Of a stretch of 64,000 nt of DNA, positions 16,555 through 26,644 are shown one piece after another. Under the pieces are notes generated by a model, which was given only the letters and a program-made list of their open reading frames with translations, was not told the origin of the DNA and searched no databases. The position numbers were made by a program, and so were the translations under genes. Origin of the DNA: an uncultured Alistipes sp. (GTDB lineage Bacteria; Bacteroidota; Bacteroidia; Bacteroidales; Rikenellaceae); the NCBI GenBank assembly GCA_944321175.1, contig CALUKI010000017.1:1-64000 (forward strand), written 5' to 3'. Numbering within the stretch: position 1 is the first letter of the stretch; each line of letters opens with the position of its first letter.

Positions 16555-17163
16555 CTACTTAGAGTACAACTCGACGATCAGCTGCTCTTTGATATTTTCG
16601 GGGATCTCCTCACGTTCGGGTTTCTGGAGGAACTTGCCGCTCATCGAAGCGCCGTCCCATTCGAGCCAGGCATAGCGGCTCTTTGCGGCACCTGCGAGCG
16701 AGTCGGCGATCACCTCAAGGCTTTTCGACTTTTCGCGAACCGAAACGACATCGCCTGCCCGCAACGAATAGGAGGGGATGTTGACAACATTTCCGTTCAC
16801 GCAGATATGGCGGTGCGAAACGAGCTGGCGGGCAGCGGCGCGGGTCGGCGCGATACCGAGACGGTAAACGACATTGTCGAGACGGCACTCCAGGAGCTGC
16901 AGCAGGTTCTCACCCGTAATACCGCCCATACGCGAAGCGGCTTCGTATGTACGGGCGAACTGCTTTTCGAGCACGCCGTAGGTGTACTTGGCCTTTTGTT
17001 TTTCGCTCAACTGTTCGCCGTACTCCGACACTTTCTTGCGCTTGCGTGCCAAACCGTGCTGGCCGGGAGGGAAGTTTCGTTTTTCGAGCACTTTGTCCGC
17101 ACCATAAATAGCCTCGCCGAAACGACGGGCGATTTTCGATTTAGGTCCTATATACTTAGCCAT
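16555..17163 (-). CDS. rpsD: 30S ribosomal protein S4
   Basis: A 202-residue primary 16S-binding protein. It starts [17 protein letters not shown] and has an S4 RNA-binding domain (about 95-155) with [20 protein letters not shown] and [10 protein letters not shown]. The N terminus has no zinc cysteines. In other bacteria S4 represses its own operon; no conserved target structure was identified here. Confidence 0.98.
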   Translation of the reverse strand: MAKYIGPKSKIARRFGEAIYGADKVLEKRNFPPGQHGLARKRKKVSEYGEQLSEKQKAKYTYGVLEKQFARTYEAASRMGGITGENLLQLLECRLDNVVYRLGIAPTRAAARQLVSHRHICVNGNVVNIPSYSLRAGDVVSVREKSKSLEVIADSLAGAAKSRYAWLEWDGASMSGKFLQKPEREEIPENIKEQLIVELYSK

Positions 17164-17216
17164 TGTATTAACTTTTTAAAATCCTTTGAATGAGTTGGGA
17201 AAGGCGCATGCGCCGT

Positions 17217-17606
17217 TTATACGCGACGGCGGTTGGGAGCGCGGCATCCGTTGTGCGGCATGGGTGTGACATCGATGATTTCGGTCACCTCGATACCGGC
17301 ACCGTGAATGGTGCGCACGGCCGATTCACGGCCTGCACCCGGTCCCTTGACATACACCTTCACCTTGCGCAACCCCATGTCATAGGCAACCTTTGCGCAA
17401 TCCGAAGCTGCGGTCTGCGCTGCATAGGGAGTATTCTTCTTCGAGCCGCGAAAACCCATCTTACCGGCCGAAGACCAGCTGATAACCTCGCCCACCTCGT
17501 TGGTGATGGAGATGATCACGTTGTTGAAAGTCGAGTGGACAAAAGCCATGCCCTGTGCACCCACCTTGACAACCTTCTTCTTGACTGTTCCAGTTTTCTT
17601 TGCCAT
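17217..17606 (-). CDS. rpsK: 30S ribosomal protein S11
   Basis: A 129-residue platform protein next to the mRNA exit. Signatures are [19 protein letters not shown] (19-37) and the C-terminal [15 protein letters not shown]. Full length. It begins 12 bases before rpsM ends in operon order and is followed 53 bases later by rpsD. Confidence 0.98.
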   Translation of the reverse strand: MAKKTGTVKKKVVKVGAQGMAFVHSTFNNVIISITNEVGEVISWSSAGKMGFRGSKKNTPYAAQTAASDCAKVAYDMGLRKVKVYVKGPGAGRESAVRTIHGAGIEVTEIIDVTPMPHNGCRAPNRRRV

Positions 17607-17618
17607 AACTCTCTTGTG

Positions 17619-17999
17619 CTATTTCGTTGCCTTTTTCTTGTTTGCGACGGTCTTTTTACGACCTTTACGCGTACGCGCATTGTTTTTGGTGCTCTGACCG
17701 CGAACGGGGAGACCCAGACGGTGACGGATACCGCGATAGCAACCGATATCCATCAGACGCTTGATATTGAGCTGTACCAGCGAACGGCATTCGCCTTCGA
17801 CCTTGATACCCAACTCGGCGATCGTCGAACGGATGGCTCCGACCTGTTCGTCGTTCCAGTCCTGCACCTTTATGTCATAGCTGATGCCAGCCGTATCGAG
17901 GATCTTGCGGGCCGTCGAACGGCCGATACCGTAGATATAGGTAAGGCCGATCTCGCCGCGTTTGTTTTTAGGTAAATCTATACCGACTATACGTGCCAT
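17619..17999 (-). CDS. rpsM: 30S ribosomal protein S13
   Basis: A 126-residue head protein contacting the P-site tRNA. It starts [26 protein letters not shown] and contains [17 protein letters not shown] near 87-103 with a lysine-rich tail. Standard length. First gene after rpmJ. Confidence 0.98.
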   Translation of the reverse strand: MARIVGIDLPKNKRGEIGLTYIYGIGRSTARKILDTAGISYDIKVQDWNDEQVGAIRSTIAELGIKVEGECRSLVQLNIKRLMDIGCYRGIRHRLGLPVRGQSTKNNARTRKGRKKTVANKKKATK

Positions 18000-18034
18000 A
18001 AAATACTTTCTTTGCTAAATTGTGAATCGTTAAA

Positions 18035-18151
18035 TTACCCTTGGCGCATTTTGAATTTCGGATTTTTCTTGCAAATGACGTAGAGTTTGCCCTTACGCTT
18101 CACAATCTTGCAATCCTCGCTACGCTTTTTGATTGATGCTTTTACTTTCAT
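18035..18151 (-). CDS. rpmJ: 50S ribosomal protein L36 (zinc ligands partly lost)
   Basis: A 38-residue protein found by reading the minus strand: starts MKVKASIKK and ends PKFKMRQG. The zinc-binding form of L36 has Cys at 11, 14 and 27 plus His33. Here position 11 is Ser and 33 is Phe, with only C14 and C27 kept, so zinc binding is unlikely. It sits between infA and rpsM. Confidence 0.95.
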   Translation of the reverse strand: MKVKASIKKRSEDCKIVKRKGKLYVICKKNPKFKMRQG

Positions 18152-18170
18152 GGTTTTCAAGCAATCTTGG

Positions 18171-18389
18171 TTATTTGTACCTGAAGGAGATCCGGCCTTT
18201 CGACAAGTCGTAGGGCGTCATCTCCACTTTTACCTTGTCTCCGGGGAGAATTTTGATGTAGTGCATCCGCATCTTGCCGGAGATGTGTGCGGTAATCACA
18301 TGGCCGTTGTCCAGTTCGACGCGGAACATCGCATTGGACAGGGCTTCGATGATGGTACCGTCACGTTCAATCGCAGTCTGTTTTGCCAT
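18171..18389 (-). CDS. infA: translation initiation factor IF-1
   Basis: A 72-residue OB-fold factor that covers the ribosomal A site during initiation. It starts [13 protein letters not shown] and contains [20 protein letters not shown] and the ending KGRISFRYK. It lies between map and rpmJ, the usual Bacteroidales order. Confidence 0.98.
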   Translation of the reverse strand: MAKQTAIERDGTIIEALSNAMFRVELDNGHVITAHISGKMRMHYIKILPGDKVKVEMTPYDLSKGRISFRYK

Positions 18390-18408
18390 AGAGTTTTTCC
18401 TTGTTTTC

Positions 18409-19182
18409 TTAATTAATCGCCTCTTCGATAACCTTAAAGTCGGTCAGGACATCGGGACCGTTCTTACGGATCGCCACTGCGAACTCATAATGAGCCGCCG
18501 GTTTCCGATCGCGGGTCCGCACTGTCCATCCGTCGGGTTCAAATACCACCGCTTTGGTACCCATGTTGATCATGGGTTCGATACAGATGACCATTCCCTC
18601 TTTGAGCAGGGGCCCTCTGCCGCGTGCGCCGTAGTTGGGGACACCGGGGTCTTCGTGCATTTTTCGACCCAGCCCATGTCCTTCCAGCTCACGCACGACG
18701 CCGTAGCCGAACTTTTCGGCATACGCTTGCACGGCTGCCGAGATATCGCCCACGCGATTACCGGCCTTAGCCTGTTCCGTACCTTTATAAAGAGCCTCTT
18801 TGGTGACTTCCATGAGTTGCTTCACGTCGTCGGCGACCTCACCTACGGCAAACGTATATGCCGAATCACCAACAAACCCCTTCATAAATGTACCGCAATC
18901 CACCGAAACGATGTCGCCCTCCTTGAGAACCTGCGACGGTGACGGGATACCATGCACGACCTGTTCGTTGACCGAGATGCACAACGAAGCGGGATAGCCC
19001 TGATACCCCAGAAAAGCCGGCACTGCCCCGTGCGAACGGATAAACTCCTCGCCGATACGGTCCAACTCCTTGGTGGTGATACCCGGCCGGATGTGGCGGC
19101 CCACTTCGGCGAGGGTACGGCTCACGAGGAGGTTGTTCTCACGGAGCAGTTCGATCTCTTCTTCGTTCTTCAAGTATATCAT
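18409..19182 (-). CDS. map: methionine aminopeptidase, type I
   Basis: A 257-residue enzyme that removes the initiator Met. All five metal ligands are present: D95, D106, H169, E202 and E233, plus the substrate histidine H77 (QVVHGIP). There is no N-terminal zinc or SH3 extension. It is cotranscribed between secY and infA. Confidence 0.97.
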   Translation of the reverse strand: MIYLKNEEEIELLRENNLLVSRTLAEVGRHIRPGITTKELDRIGEEFIRSHGAVPAFLGYQGYPASLCISVNEQVVHGIPSPSQVLKEGDIVSVDCGTFMKGFVGDSAYTFAVGEVADDVKQLMEVTKEALYKGTEQAKAGNRVGDISAAVQAYAEKFGYGVVRELEGHGLGRKMHEDPGVPNYGARGRGPLLKEGMVICIEPMINMGTKAVVFEPDGWTVRTRDRKPAAHYEFAVAIRKNGPDVLTDFKVIEEAIN

Positions 19183-19209
19183 TGACTCAAAAACTCCAAT
19201 GCATAAACA

Positions 19210-20595
19210 TCAGTGGCGACCTTGGATGCGTCCGGTCTTCATGAGGCCGTCGTAGTGGCGCATCAGGAGGTGGCTTTCTATCTGCTTGAGAGTGTCGAGG
19301 ATCACGCCGACCATGATCAGCAGCGAGGTACCGCCGTAGAAATAGGCGAACGACTGCTGTACATTGAGGAACTTCATGGCCAGAGCGGGCAGGATTGCCA
19401 CGATGGCGAGGAAGAACGAGCCGGGCAGCGTAATCCGCGTCATGATGGTGTCGATGTAGTTCACGGTCTGCTTGCCGGGTTTTACGCCGGGAATGAAGCC
19501 GCCGTTGCGTTTCATATCGTCCGCCATCATCTGGGGGTTCACAATGATCGCCGTGTAGAAATAGGTAAAGGCGATCACCAGCACTGCAAGCGTAAGGTTA
19601 TACCAGAAACCGCCCATATCGGAATAAGCGCCGGCAAATCCGGGAGCGATATTGGTAAAGAGCATCGGGATGAACATGAGGGCCTGCGCGAAGATGATAG
19701 GCATGACGTTGGCCGCATTCATCTTCAGCGGAATGTACTGCCGCACGCCGCCATACTGTTTGTTGCCGATGATACGCTTTGCATACTGTACAGGCACCTT
19801 GCGGACAGCCTGTACCAGAGCGATTGTTGCCATAAATACGAGGTAGAGGAGCACCAGTTCAAGGATGATCATGATGGCACTGCCGTCCGATGTCTGGAAG
19901 CGTGCGTTGATCTCGGCGAGCAGCGCATGCGGCAGACGGGCGACGATACCGATCATGATGATGAGCGAGATACCGTTTCCGATACCCTTGTCGGTGATCT
20001 TCTCACCGAGCCACATGATGAACATGGTACCCGCGATCAGGATGATCGTGGCATAGACGACGAACCAGAAGGAGTGGCCGTAGATGAATGCCTCCGCAGG
20101 TAAAGTATGGAACAAGTTAGCGACATACGCCGGACCCTGGATTGCGAGGACGACAATCGTAAGGAAGCGTGTCCACTGATTCATTTTGCGGCGCCCGCTT
20201 TCACCCTCCTTCTGCATCTTCTGGAAGTAGGGAATCATGATTCCCATCAACTGGATGATGATCGAAGCGGTGATATAGGGCATCACACCGAGAGCAAAAA
20301 TTGCGGCATTGCCAAATGCACCGCCGGAGAATACGTCCAACAGTCCGAGAAGGCTGTTGTCGCTCATCTGGCTGGCCAATGCCGATCCCTCGCCGAGGGC
20401 GTTGGGATTGATGCCGGGGATGACCACAAAACTGCCCAATCGATAGATAAGAAGGAGGCCCAGCGTGTAAAGGATACGTTTGCGCAACTCCTCGATCTTA
20501 TATATGTTCTTGAGCGTCTCGACTAACTTTTTGTTGGTCGCCATGATCGCCACGATAACGATCAGGACGATGCCAACGACGATGTATTGATTCAT
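19210..20595 (-). CDS. secY: protein translocase subunit SecY
   Basis: The central channel subunit, 461 residues if read from 20595. The core is typical: FVVIPGIN after TM1, YITASIIIQLMGIMIP near 106-121 and the late cytosolic loop GGFIPGVKPGKQT. The first 18 codons (MNQYIVVGIVLIVIVAIM) encode an extra hydrophobic stretch before the usual start-like MATNKKLVETLKN (ATG at 20541). I kept the longer frame because the stretch is open and coding-like and starts 24 bases after rplO, but 20541 (443 residues) is a real alternative. Confidence 0.95.
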   Translation of the reverse strand: MNQYIVVGIVLIVIVAIMATNKKLVETLKNIYKIEELRKRILYTLGLLLIYRLGSFVVIPGINPNALGEGSALASQMSDNSLLGLLDVFSGGAFGNAAIFALGVMPYITASIIIQLMGIMIPYFQKMQKEGESGRRKMNQWTRFLTIVVLAIQGPAYVANLFHTLPAEAFIYGHSFWFVVYATIILIAGTMFIMWLGEKITDKGIGNGISLIIMIGIVARLPHALLAEINARFQTSDGSAIMIILELVLLYLVFMATIALVQAVRKVPVQYAKRIIGNKQYGGVRQYIPLKMNAANVMPIIFAQALMFIPMLFTNIAPGFAGAYSDMGGFWYNLTLAVLVIAFTYFYTAIIVNPQMMADDMKRNGGFIPGVKPGKQTVNYIDTIMTRITLPGSFFLAIVAILPALAMKFLNVQQSFAYFYGGTSLLIMVGVILDTLKQIESHLLMRHYDGLMKTGRIQGRH

Positions 20596-20619
20596 AGATA
20601 TGGGTTTAGGTGGGTTTCA

Positions 20620-21066
20620 TTAGATCTTTTCCACGCTGCCGCCGGCCGCCGTAATTGCCGCCTCGGCGCTTTTGGAGAAAGCGTGTGCCTTTACCGACAA
20701 AGCCTTGGTCAGGGAACCGTTGCCGAGGATCTTGACCTTGTCGTTGGACGACACATACCCTGCCGCAACCAACGCTTCGAAATCAATGGTCGCCAACTCT
20801 TTCTTGGCAGCGAGAGCTTCGAGAGCCGAAAGGTTGATAGCCTTGTATTCTACGCGCTTGAGGTTCGTGAACCCGAATTTGGGCAGACGACGCTGCAACG
20901 GCATCTGGCCGCCTTCGAAGCCGAGTTTCGACTTATAGCCCGAACGCGATTGAGCGCCCTTGTTGCCACGACCCGAATAACCGCCGTGTCCCGACCCGGC
21001 ACCGCGACCCACGCGTTTATCGTGATGTGTAGCGCCTTTTGCGGGTTTGAGATTATGCAATTCCAT
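20620..21066 (-). CDS. rplO: 50S ribosomal protein L15
   Basis: A 148-residue protein with the glycine/arginine-rich start [20 protein letters not shown] (9-28) that threads into 23S rRNA and a globular end containing [13 protein letters not shown]. Standard length. It lies between rpmD and secY. Confidence 0.98.
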   Translation of the reverse strand: MELHNLKPAKGATHHDKRVGRGAGSGHGGYSGRGNKGAQSRSGYKSKLGFEGGQMPLQRRLPKFGFTNLKRVEYKAINLSALEALAAKKELATIDFEALVAAGYVSSNDKVKILGNGSLTKALSVKAHAFSKSAEAAITAAGGSVEKI

Positions 21067-21092
21067 CTTCTGAATTTCCTAAAGGGTTAAAC

Positions 21093-21275
21093 TTATTTTA
21101 CCTCCTCGATTTTCACGAGGTGTTTTACGCGTTCGAGCATACCTTTGATGATTGCCGAATCGGAGTGTTCGACGCTTTGGTTGATTTTCTTGAGGCCCAA
21201 AGCATCGAGGTTTTTGCGCTGTTGCGCCGATGCGCCGATACGGCTTTTGATCTGCGTAATCTTCAATGTTGCCAT
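21093..21275 (-). CDS. rpmD: 50S ribosomal protein L30
   Basis: A 60-residue protein, starts MATLKITQIKSRIG, with QQRKNLDALGLKKINQSVEH as the family core. It lies between rpsE and rplO. The start at 21275 was chosen by family length. Confidence 0.96.
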   Translation of the reverse strand: MATLKITQIKSRIGASAQQRKNLDALGLKKINQSVEHSDSAIIKGMLERVKHLVKIEEVK

Positions 21276-21288
21276 GACTGCATTTCAA

Positions 21289-21807
21289 TTAACCGTTAAA
21301 CACCTTGTTCATCGAGATTCCGCGCACCTGAGCGACGCTGTAAGCGTCACGCAGCTCGCACAGCGCGGCGAAAGTAGCCTTCACGAGGTTGTGAGGGTTC
21401 GACGAACCCTTGCTTTTCGCCAGCACGTTTTTGATGCCCACCGATTCGAGCACGGCACGCATGGCACCGCCGGCGATGATACCGGTACCGGGGGCCGCGG
21501 GGCGAATCATCACGAGGGAGCCGCCGAAATGCATCTCCTGCTTGTGGGGAATCGTACCGTTGATAACGGGGACTTTGATCAGGTTTTTCTTGGCATCTTC
21601 GACGCCTTTGGCAATAGCGGCCTGCACTTCGGAAGCTTTTCCGAGACCGTAGCCGACGACACCGTTTTCGTTGCCCACGACAACGATTGCCGAGAAACTG
21701 AATGTACGACCGCCCTTTGTTACCTTGGTAACGCGCTGGATGCTCACGAGACGATCCTTAAGTTCGAGGTCGCTTGTACGCACTTTCTTTATGTTCGTAT
21801 TTGACAT
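21289..21807 (-). CDS. rpsE: 30S ribosomal protein S5
   Basis: A 172-residue protein of the mRNA-entry site. The double-stranded RNA-binding half has [20 protein letters not shown] and the second half has [18 protein letters not shown]. Standard length, five bases from rplR. Confidence 0.98.
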   Translation of the reverse strand: MSNTNIKKVRTSDLELKDRLVSIQRVTKVTKGGRTFSFSAIVVVGNENGVVGYGLGKASEVQAAIAKGVEDAKKNLIKVPVINGTIPHKQEMHFGGSLVMIRPAAPGTGIIAGGAMRAVLESVGIKNVLAKSKGSSNPHNLVKATFAALCELRDAYSVAQVRGISMNKVFNG

Positions 21808-21812
21808 ATGGC

Positions 21813-22175
21813 TTAGAATTTAAGACCGCCTTCACGCGCGGCATCCGCTAACATTTTAACTCTACCATGATAGAGGTATCCGTTCCGGTCGAAAGCGACG
21901 GTCGAGATCCCTTTTTCGGCGGCGCGCTGAGCGGCGAGTTTACCGACCAGGGCAGCCACTTCAGATTTGTTTTTTCCTGCGGCAGCTTCAGCGATCTCCT
22001 TGTCGAGGGAGGAAGCCGTAGCCAGCGTCGTTCCCGTCAGATCGTCGATGAACTGCACATAGATCTGCTTGTTGCTGCGGAACACAGTCATGCGAGGTTG
22101 CGCCGGCGTCCCGCTCACGATTTTGCGGATACGCATTTTGATGCGCTCTCTTCTTTCGATTTTATTCAATGACAT
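21813..22175 (-). CDS. rplR: 50S ribosomal protein L18
   Basis: A 120-residue 5S rRNA-binding protein with [18 protein letters not shown] (28-45) and the C-terminal [19 protein letters not shown]. Standard length. It works with L5 (rplE in this operon) in the 5S particle. Confidence 0.98.
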   Translation of the reverse strand: MSLNKIERRERIKMRIRKIVSGTPAQPRMTVFRSNKQIYVQFIDDLTGTTLATASSLDKEIAEAAAGKNKSEVAALVGKLAAQRAAEKGISTVAFDRNGYLYHGRVKMLADAAREGGLKF

Positions 22176-22192
22176 AGCTGATTCGATTTTTA

Positions 22193-22780
22193 CTATTTGG
22201 CACCTGCAGATTTACCTGCCTTACGACGCAGAGTCTCGCCTACGAACTTGATACCTTTACCCTTGTAGGGTTCCGGCTTACGCAGCGAACGGATCTTGGC
22301 GGCCACCTGGCCGACAAGCTGCTTGTCGATGCTCTTGAGTGTGACGATAGGGTTTCCCTTTTTCTCGGTCACGGCGGTAGCCGTCACTTCGGGCGGGAGC
22401 ATCAGGTAGATATCGTGCGAATATCCGAGGCTCATTTCGAGGACATTCCCCTTGACTTCGGCCTTGAAGCCGACACCGACAAGTTCCTGTTTGATCTCAT
22501 AGCCCTTCGACACCCCGATGACCATGTTGTTGATCAAGGCACGGTAGAGTCCGTGCAGCGAGCGATGGCGCGGCTGGTTGGTCGGGCGCGAAACGAGTAC
22601 GGCGGGAATCTCCTTTCCGGAGTGCACGTCCGTATGAGTACCCACTTCGACCTTGATGTCCGAGTCAACCTTCTGACTCAGTGTTCCAAGCGGCCCTTTC
22701 ACGCTTACCGTATTGTCGGGAGCGACCGTAACGGTCACGCCGGCCGGCAAGTTTACAGGTAATTTACCAATTCTTGACAT
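22193..22780 (-). CDS. rplF: 50S ribosomal protein L6
   Basis: A 195-residue two-domain protein near the factor-binding stalk base. It starts [15 protein letters not shown], and the C-terminal signature [13 protein letters not shown] is intact. A short basic end ([11 protein letters not shown]) extends it slightly beyond the usual 177-185 residues. Confidence 0.98.
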   Translation of the reverse strand: MSRIGKLPVNLPAGVTVTVAPDNTVSVKGPLGTLSQKVDSDIKVEVGTHTDVHSGKEIPAVLVSRPTNQPRHRSLHGLYRALINNMVIGVSKGYEIKQELVGVGFKAEVKGNVLEMSLGYSHDIYLMLPPEVTATAVTEKKGNPIVTLKSIDKQLVGQVAAKIRSLRKPEPYKGKGIKFVGETLRRKAGKSAGAK

Positions 22781-22825
22781 TTGTACTAAGTTGTTTGATT
22801 AAACTTCGAATTTTCAGGTCTCGCA

Positions 22826-23224
22826 TCAATAGACGTAGCAAAGGATCTCGCCGCCGACATTCTCCTTGCGGGCTTTTGCGTCGGTCATGATTCCCTTCGA
22901 TGTCGAGAGGATTGCGATGCCGAGACCGTTGAGCACGCGGGGCATCTCCTCCACCGACGTATATTTGCGCAGGCCGGGGCGGCTGATGCGCTTGAGGTCC
23001 TTGATCGCGTTGCATTTGGTCTGGGCGTTCCACTTGAGTGCGATTTTGATGGAGGGGTGTCCCTTTGCATCGACATCGAACTTGTAAGCGAGGATGTAGC
23101 CCTGCTCATAGAGGATCTTCGTGATCTCCTGTTTAATTTTGGAACCGGGAGCTTCAACCACCTTGTGGTTGGCTTTCACCGCGTTTCTAATTCTTGTCAG
23201 AAAGTCCGCAATAGGATCAGTCAT
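22826..23224 (-). CDS. rpsH: 30S ribosomal protein S8
   Basis: A 132-residue central-domain 16S-binding protein with the start MTDPIADFLTRIRNA and the end STSKGIMTDAKARKENVGGE. It is separated from rpsN by a 914-base gap and preceded by a good -7 element about 126 bases upstream. It therefore probably begins its own transcription unit. Confidence 0.98.
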   Translation of the reverse strand: MTDPIADFLTRIRNAVKANHKVVEAPGSKIKQEITKILYEQGYILAYKFDVDAKGHPSIKIALKWNAQTKCNAIKDLKRISRPGLRKYTSVEEMPRVLNGLGIAILSTSKGIMTDAKARKENVGGEILCYVY

Positions 23225-23349
23225 GATGATTAGAAGTTAAAATTAAAGTTTATAAAATGTTGTTTATCAAAATATTGCAACACAAGGTCGCATTATTTCC
23301 ACATCGTATCGCGCCGCACGGAGCGGAATCCGCCTGCCCGATAAGCGCG

Positions 23350-23357
23350 CAAATATA
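23350..23357 (-). promoter_or_regulatory. -7 element of an internal promoter before rpsH
   Basis: TATATTTG on the minus strand, about 126 bases before the rpsH start, matches TAnnTTTG. It would drive rpsH and the downstream genes through rplQ. Confidence 0.65.
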
Positions 23358-24090
23358 GGCATATTTTTCCGAATAACCTAAGAATCAGCCTCTTTTTTGA
23401 GCGTTCAGCCTCTTATTCGGAGCGGAGGATCGCGTCTCCCTATACGGACAATGTTAGCACACAGCCGTGAACTAACATGAAACCGCACAAAATCCGCAAT
23501 CGGGCCGCTGCGGGCGCCGCATATGCTTTACAGGCGTCATACAAAGGATTTCCGACTGCCGGAGGTGCCGAATTTTCGTTCGACGGACCTGCGCTCCGTT
23601 GGAAATCCGCATGTACGGCCACCCTTCCCGCGAAGGGGGATTTTGCAACCAAATGCCGAAACTTTCGGAGGTGTCCGCGATCGAGAAGTTACCGTCACGG
23701 GACGGCATTTTCCCCGATTTTGCGACCGCTCCTACTTGCATTCCGCACTCTTATCAGGCTCAATGCTTTCTTGCCGGCTGTCGGGCAAACGGGCTGGACT
23801 TTCCGTCGGAGGATATTCTGACATCATCAGGAAGCGGATTGCATCGAAAGCATCTCAGTCCCGCACGCCCGCACACATTCGTGTACGCTCTTCGTTACGC
23901 GCGTCCTGCATCTTCGCTCTTCTCTCTCCTCTCCTTCTCTTCCCTCTTTCCTTTTCTCCCCCTCTCTTCTCCTTCCCGCGCCCCTGCTTGGGGCTGTCTC
24001 TTCCTCTTTTTCCCGACCGTTTGTCGTTATCCGGCCGTTGTGCGGGCTTTTACACCCTCGGCAGTTGAACCTTTGGGGATGAAGACCGGA

Positions 24091-24123
24091 CCGATCCGTT
24101 GTGCTCGCAAGCCAACGGACCGG
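24091..24123 (-). terminator. stable hairpin after rpsN, possible attenuator
   Basis: CCGGTCCGTTG pairs with CAACGGATCGG on the minus strand around an 11-base loop, 16 bases after the rpsN stop. There is no T run, so it may be a processing or partial-termination site rather than a full terminator. Confidence 0.4.
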
Positions 24124-24138
24124 ACGAGTCTCGATTTT

Positions 24139-24435
24139 TTACCAGCTGGCCTTCTTCACGCCGGGGATCAATCCGGCGGAAGCCATCTCGCGGAACTGGA
24201 TACGGCTGATACCGAACAGACGGATATATCCCTTCGGACGGCCGGTGAGCTTGCAACGGTTGTGCTGACGGATGGGATTCGAGTTGCGGGGGAGCTTCGA
24301 GAGAGCCACCCAGGCCTCTTCATGGTCCATCTCACCGCTTTTCACCTTTGCAGCAATCTCCTCGCGTTTGTGAGCGTAGCGCTTGGCAAGCTTTTCACGC
24401 TTGGCCTCGCGCGCCTTCATGGATTCCTTTGCCAT
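24139..24435 (-). CDS. rpsN: 30S ribosomal protein S14 (zinc-independent type)
   Basis: A 98-residue protein of the long form that lacks CxxC zinc motifs. It starts [16 protein letters not shown] and has the family core [20 protein letters not shown] followed by [15 protein letters not shown]. It follows rplE by five bases and is the last gene before the 914-base gap. Confidence 0.98.
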   Translation of the reverse strand: MAKESMKAREAKREKLAKRYAHKREEIAAKVKSGEMDHEEAWVALSKLPRNSNPIRQHNRCKLTGRPKGYIRLFGISRIQFREMASAGLIPGVKKASW

Positions 24436-24440
24436 AGACC

Positions 24441-25001
24441 TTAGTTGTTCTTTTTAGCGTTTTTGAAAGGCAGACCGAATTCCCGAAGCAGCGCATAAGC
24501 CTCTTCATCGGTCTTGGCCGTCGTTACGAAGGTAATCTCCAGACCGAAGATCTTCGTGATCTTGTCGATATCAATCTCCGGGAAGATGATCTGCTCGGTA
24601 ATACCGAGGGTGTAGTTGCCCTGCCCGTCGAACTTCTCGTTGATACCCTTGAAGTCGCGGATACGGGGAAGAGCAACGGCGATCAAGCGCTCAAGGAACT
24701 CGAACATTTTGTTCTGGCGGAGCGTCACGCGCACACCGATAGGCATCCCGCGCCGCAGCTTGAAGTTCGAAATATCCTTACGCGATTTCGTCTGCACGGC
24801 TTTCTGACCGGCGATCAGAGAGAGTTCGGCCTGAGCGACATCGATGAGTTTCTTGTCGGCAACGGCCTGGCCCATACCCTGATTGATGACGATTTTTTCG
24901 AGTCGGGGGCACTGCATGACGCTGGTGTATCCGAACTCCTTCATAAGTACAGGAACGATCTGCTCCTTGTACTGTGTCTTGAGTGTAGGTATGTATGCCA
25001 T
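24441..25001 (-). CDS. rplE: 50S ribosomal protein L5
   Basis: A 186-residue 5S rRNA-binding protein with the family segments [32 protein letters not shown] and [16 protein letters not shown]. Its start codon overlaps the rplX stop (TAATG), suggesting coupled translation. Confidence 0.98.
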   Translation of the reverse strand: MAYIPTLKTQYKEQIVPVLMKEFGYTSVMQCPRLEKIVINQGMGQAVADKKLIDVAQAELSLIAGQKAVQTKSRKDISNFKLRRGMPIGVRVTLRQNKMFEFLERLIAVALPRIRDFKGINEKFDGQGNYTLGITEQIIFPEIDIDKITKIFGLEITFVTTAKTDEEAYALLREFGLPFKNAKKNN

Positions 25002-25324
25002 TATTTGATCTCCTCTCCTGACTTTTTAGCGTAACGAACTAATTTACCTTTTGCACCGGCTTTGCGACCGATACGGGTGGGCTTGCCGCTTTTGGGATCA
25101 AGAAGCTGCAAGTTCGAGATATGGATCGGCGCCTCTTTCTGGGAGATTCCGCCCTGCGGGTTCTTGGCATTGGGCTTTTCGGCCTTTTTGCACATGTTCA
25201 CACCCTCGACGATGGCCCGCTGCTTCTGGGGATCCACCGCGAGCACCTTACCCTGCTGCCCGCGACTGTCACCCGCGATGACATAGACCATGTCGCCTTT
25301 CTTGATATGTAACTTGACTGACAT
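25001..25324 (-). CDS. rplX: 50S ribosomal protein L24
   Basis: A 107-residue KOW-domain assembly initiator with [20 protein letters not shown] (8-27) and an end in which a basic stretch follows [12 protein letters not shown]. Stop overlaps the rplE start. Confidence 0.98.
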   Translation of the reverse strand: MSVKLHIKKGDMVYVIAGDSRGQQGKVLAVDPQKQRAIVEGVNMCKKAEKPNAKNPQGGISQKEAPIHISNLQLLDPKSGKPTRIGRKAGAKGKLVRYAKKSGEEIK

Positions 25325-25344
25325 AACTGTTCTGAGATTTTTGA

Positions 25345-25710
25345 TTACAATACTTCAGGAGCCAGCGAGATGATCTTCATGTACTGGTCGCGCAGTTCAC
25401 GGGCAACGGGCCCGAAGATACGCGTACCGCGAATTTCACCCTGATTGTTAAGCAACACGACGGCATTGTCGTCGAAACGGATGTACGAACCGTTTGCACG
25501 GCGAATCTCCTTCGTGGTACGGACCACAACGGCTTTCGACACGGCACCTTTTTTGACATCGCCCGACGGCGATGCGCTCTTGACGGCCACGACGATTTTG
25601 TCGCCGATCGAGGCGTAACGGCGCTTCGTACCGCCAAGCACACGGATACAAAGGACCTCCTTTGCACCGCTGTTATCAGCTACTACGAGTCTGCTTTCTT
25701 GCTGTATCAT
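25345..25710 (-). CDS. rplN: 50S ribosomal protein L14
   Basis: A 121-residue protein with the start [19 protein letters not shown] and the signature [16 protein letters not shown]. The C-terminal [11 protein letters not shown] is typical. Full length. Confidence 0.98.
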   Translation of the reverse strand: MIQQESRLVVADNSGAKEVLCIRVLGGTKRRYASIGDKIVVAVKSASPSGDVKKGAVSKAVVVRTTKEIRRANGSYIRFDDNAVVLLNNQGEIRGTRIFGPVARELRDQYMKIISLAPEVL

Positions 25711-25712
25711 AA

Positions 25713-25967
25713 CTACTTCGCTCTTTCAATGATTTGTACTAATCTCCAACGCTTCGTTTTGCTCAGCGGGCGGGTCTCCATGATACGGACGGTATCGCCC
25801 TCCTTGCAGGTATCGTCAAGGCACTCGGCGACGAATTTCGTCGTTTTGTTGACGAATTTCCCATAGATGGGATGCTTCACCTTGCGTGCGACGGCAACCA
25901 CAATGGTCTTCTGCATTTTATTGCTGACAACCAAGCCGATACGCTCTTTTCTAAGATTTCTTTCCAT
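25713..25967 (-). CDS. rpsQ: 30S ribosomal protein S17
   Basis: An 84-residue OB-fold protein starting [11 protein letters not shown], with [14 protein letters not shown] and [18 protein letters not shown]. An in-frame ATG at 25976 overlaps the rpmC stop and would add MTV; family length favours 25967, but coupling could favour the other. Confidence 0.96.
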   Translation of the reverse strand: MERNLRKERIGLVVSNKMQKTIVVAVARKVKHPIYGKFVNKTTKFVAECLDDTCKEGDTVRIMETRPLSKTKRWRLVQIIERAK

Positions 25968-25975
25968 AACGGTCA

Positions 25976-26170
25976 TTAACAATTAGAGGTTTTCTGGCGC
26001 AGAATTGTCAGCATGCGAGCTATGTCTCTGCGGGATTTCTTGATGATCGAGGGATTCTCGACGGGCGATACGGCATGCTGTACCTTCAGCTTTGCGAGCT
26101 GAGCCTTTGCGGTCTCGATACGCTCCTGTAACTCCTTCAGGGAGAGCTCCTTTATTTCAGCACTTTTCAT
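25976..26170 (-). CDS. rpmC: 50S ribosomal protein L29
   Basis: A 64-residue helical protein at the tunnel exit, [19 protein letters not shown] followed by the family end [19 protein letters not shown]. The start at 26170 was chosen over an upstream in-frame ATG that would run back into rplP. Confidence 0.96.
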   Translation of the reverse strand: MKSAEIKELSLKELQERIETAKAQLAKLKVQHAVSPVENPSIIKKSRRDIARMLTILRQKTSNC

Positions 26171-26183
26171 CTTTTCAACATTC

Positions 26184-26612
26184 TTAGATGGATGATTCGA
26201 CGTAGTCACGCCGCACAATGAACTTTGTCGTAATAGGCAGCTTCTGAGCGCCGAGACGGAGTGCTTCCTGAGCGACTTCCATCGGAACGCCTTCCGCCTC
26301 GAAGAGGATGCGTCCGGGTGTAACGGGCGCTACGAAGCCTTCGGGGTTACCTTTACCTTTACCCATACGCACCTCGGCGGGTTTTTTCGTGATGGGTTTA
26401 TCGGGGAAGATGCGGATCCAGATCTGTCCTTCACGTTTCATGTATCGCGTGATGGCCTGACGGGCGGCTTCGATCTGACGCCCCGTGATCCATGTCGATT
26501 CCAGAGCCTTGATGCCGAACGAACCGTATGCAAGTTGGTTACCTCTTTGAGCTATACCCTTCATACGACCCTTCTGCATTCTTCTAAATTTGGTCTTTTT
26601 TGGCTGTAACAT
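26184..26612 (-). CDS. rplP: 50S ribosomal protein L16
   Basis: A 142-residue A-site region protein starting [19 protein letters not shown] and containing [16 protein letters not shown] and [16 protein letters not shown]. Full length. Confidence 0.98.
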   Translation of the reverse strand: MLQPKKTKFRRMQKGRMKGIAQRGNQLAYGSFGIKALESTWITGRQIEAARQAITRYMKREGQIWIRIFPDKPITKKPAEVRMGKGKGNPEGFVAPVTPGRILFEAEGVPMEVAQEALRLGAQKLPITTKFIVRRDYVESSI

Positions 26613-26644
26613 AGTTGTACTTACGCTTTAAAAGGTCCGACTTA

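Larger units (their letters stand above)
23225..24138. other. 914-base gene-free gap inside the spc ribosomal cluster
   Basis: rpsN and rpsH are normally only tens of bases apart. This gap holds the rpsH promoter (23350-23357), an inverted repeat ATGTTAG/CTAACAT around 23452-23477, an unusual C/T-rich stretch of about 110 bases (near 23917-24025; purine-rich in the transcript) and a stable hairpin just after rpsN (24091-24123). Several open frames exist on both strands, but none has recognisable homology or coding character. Confidence 0.75.

Noticed and set aside
23599..24138. Open frames in the rpsN-rpsH gap
   Set aside because: Low-complexity Ser/Leu/Pro-rich translations driven by the C/T tract, with no homology or start context.
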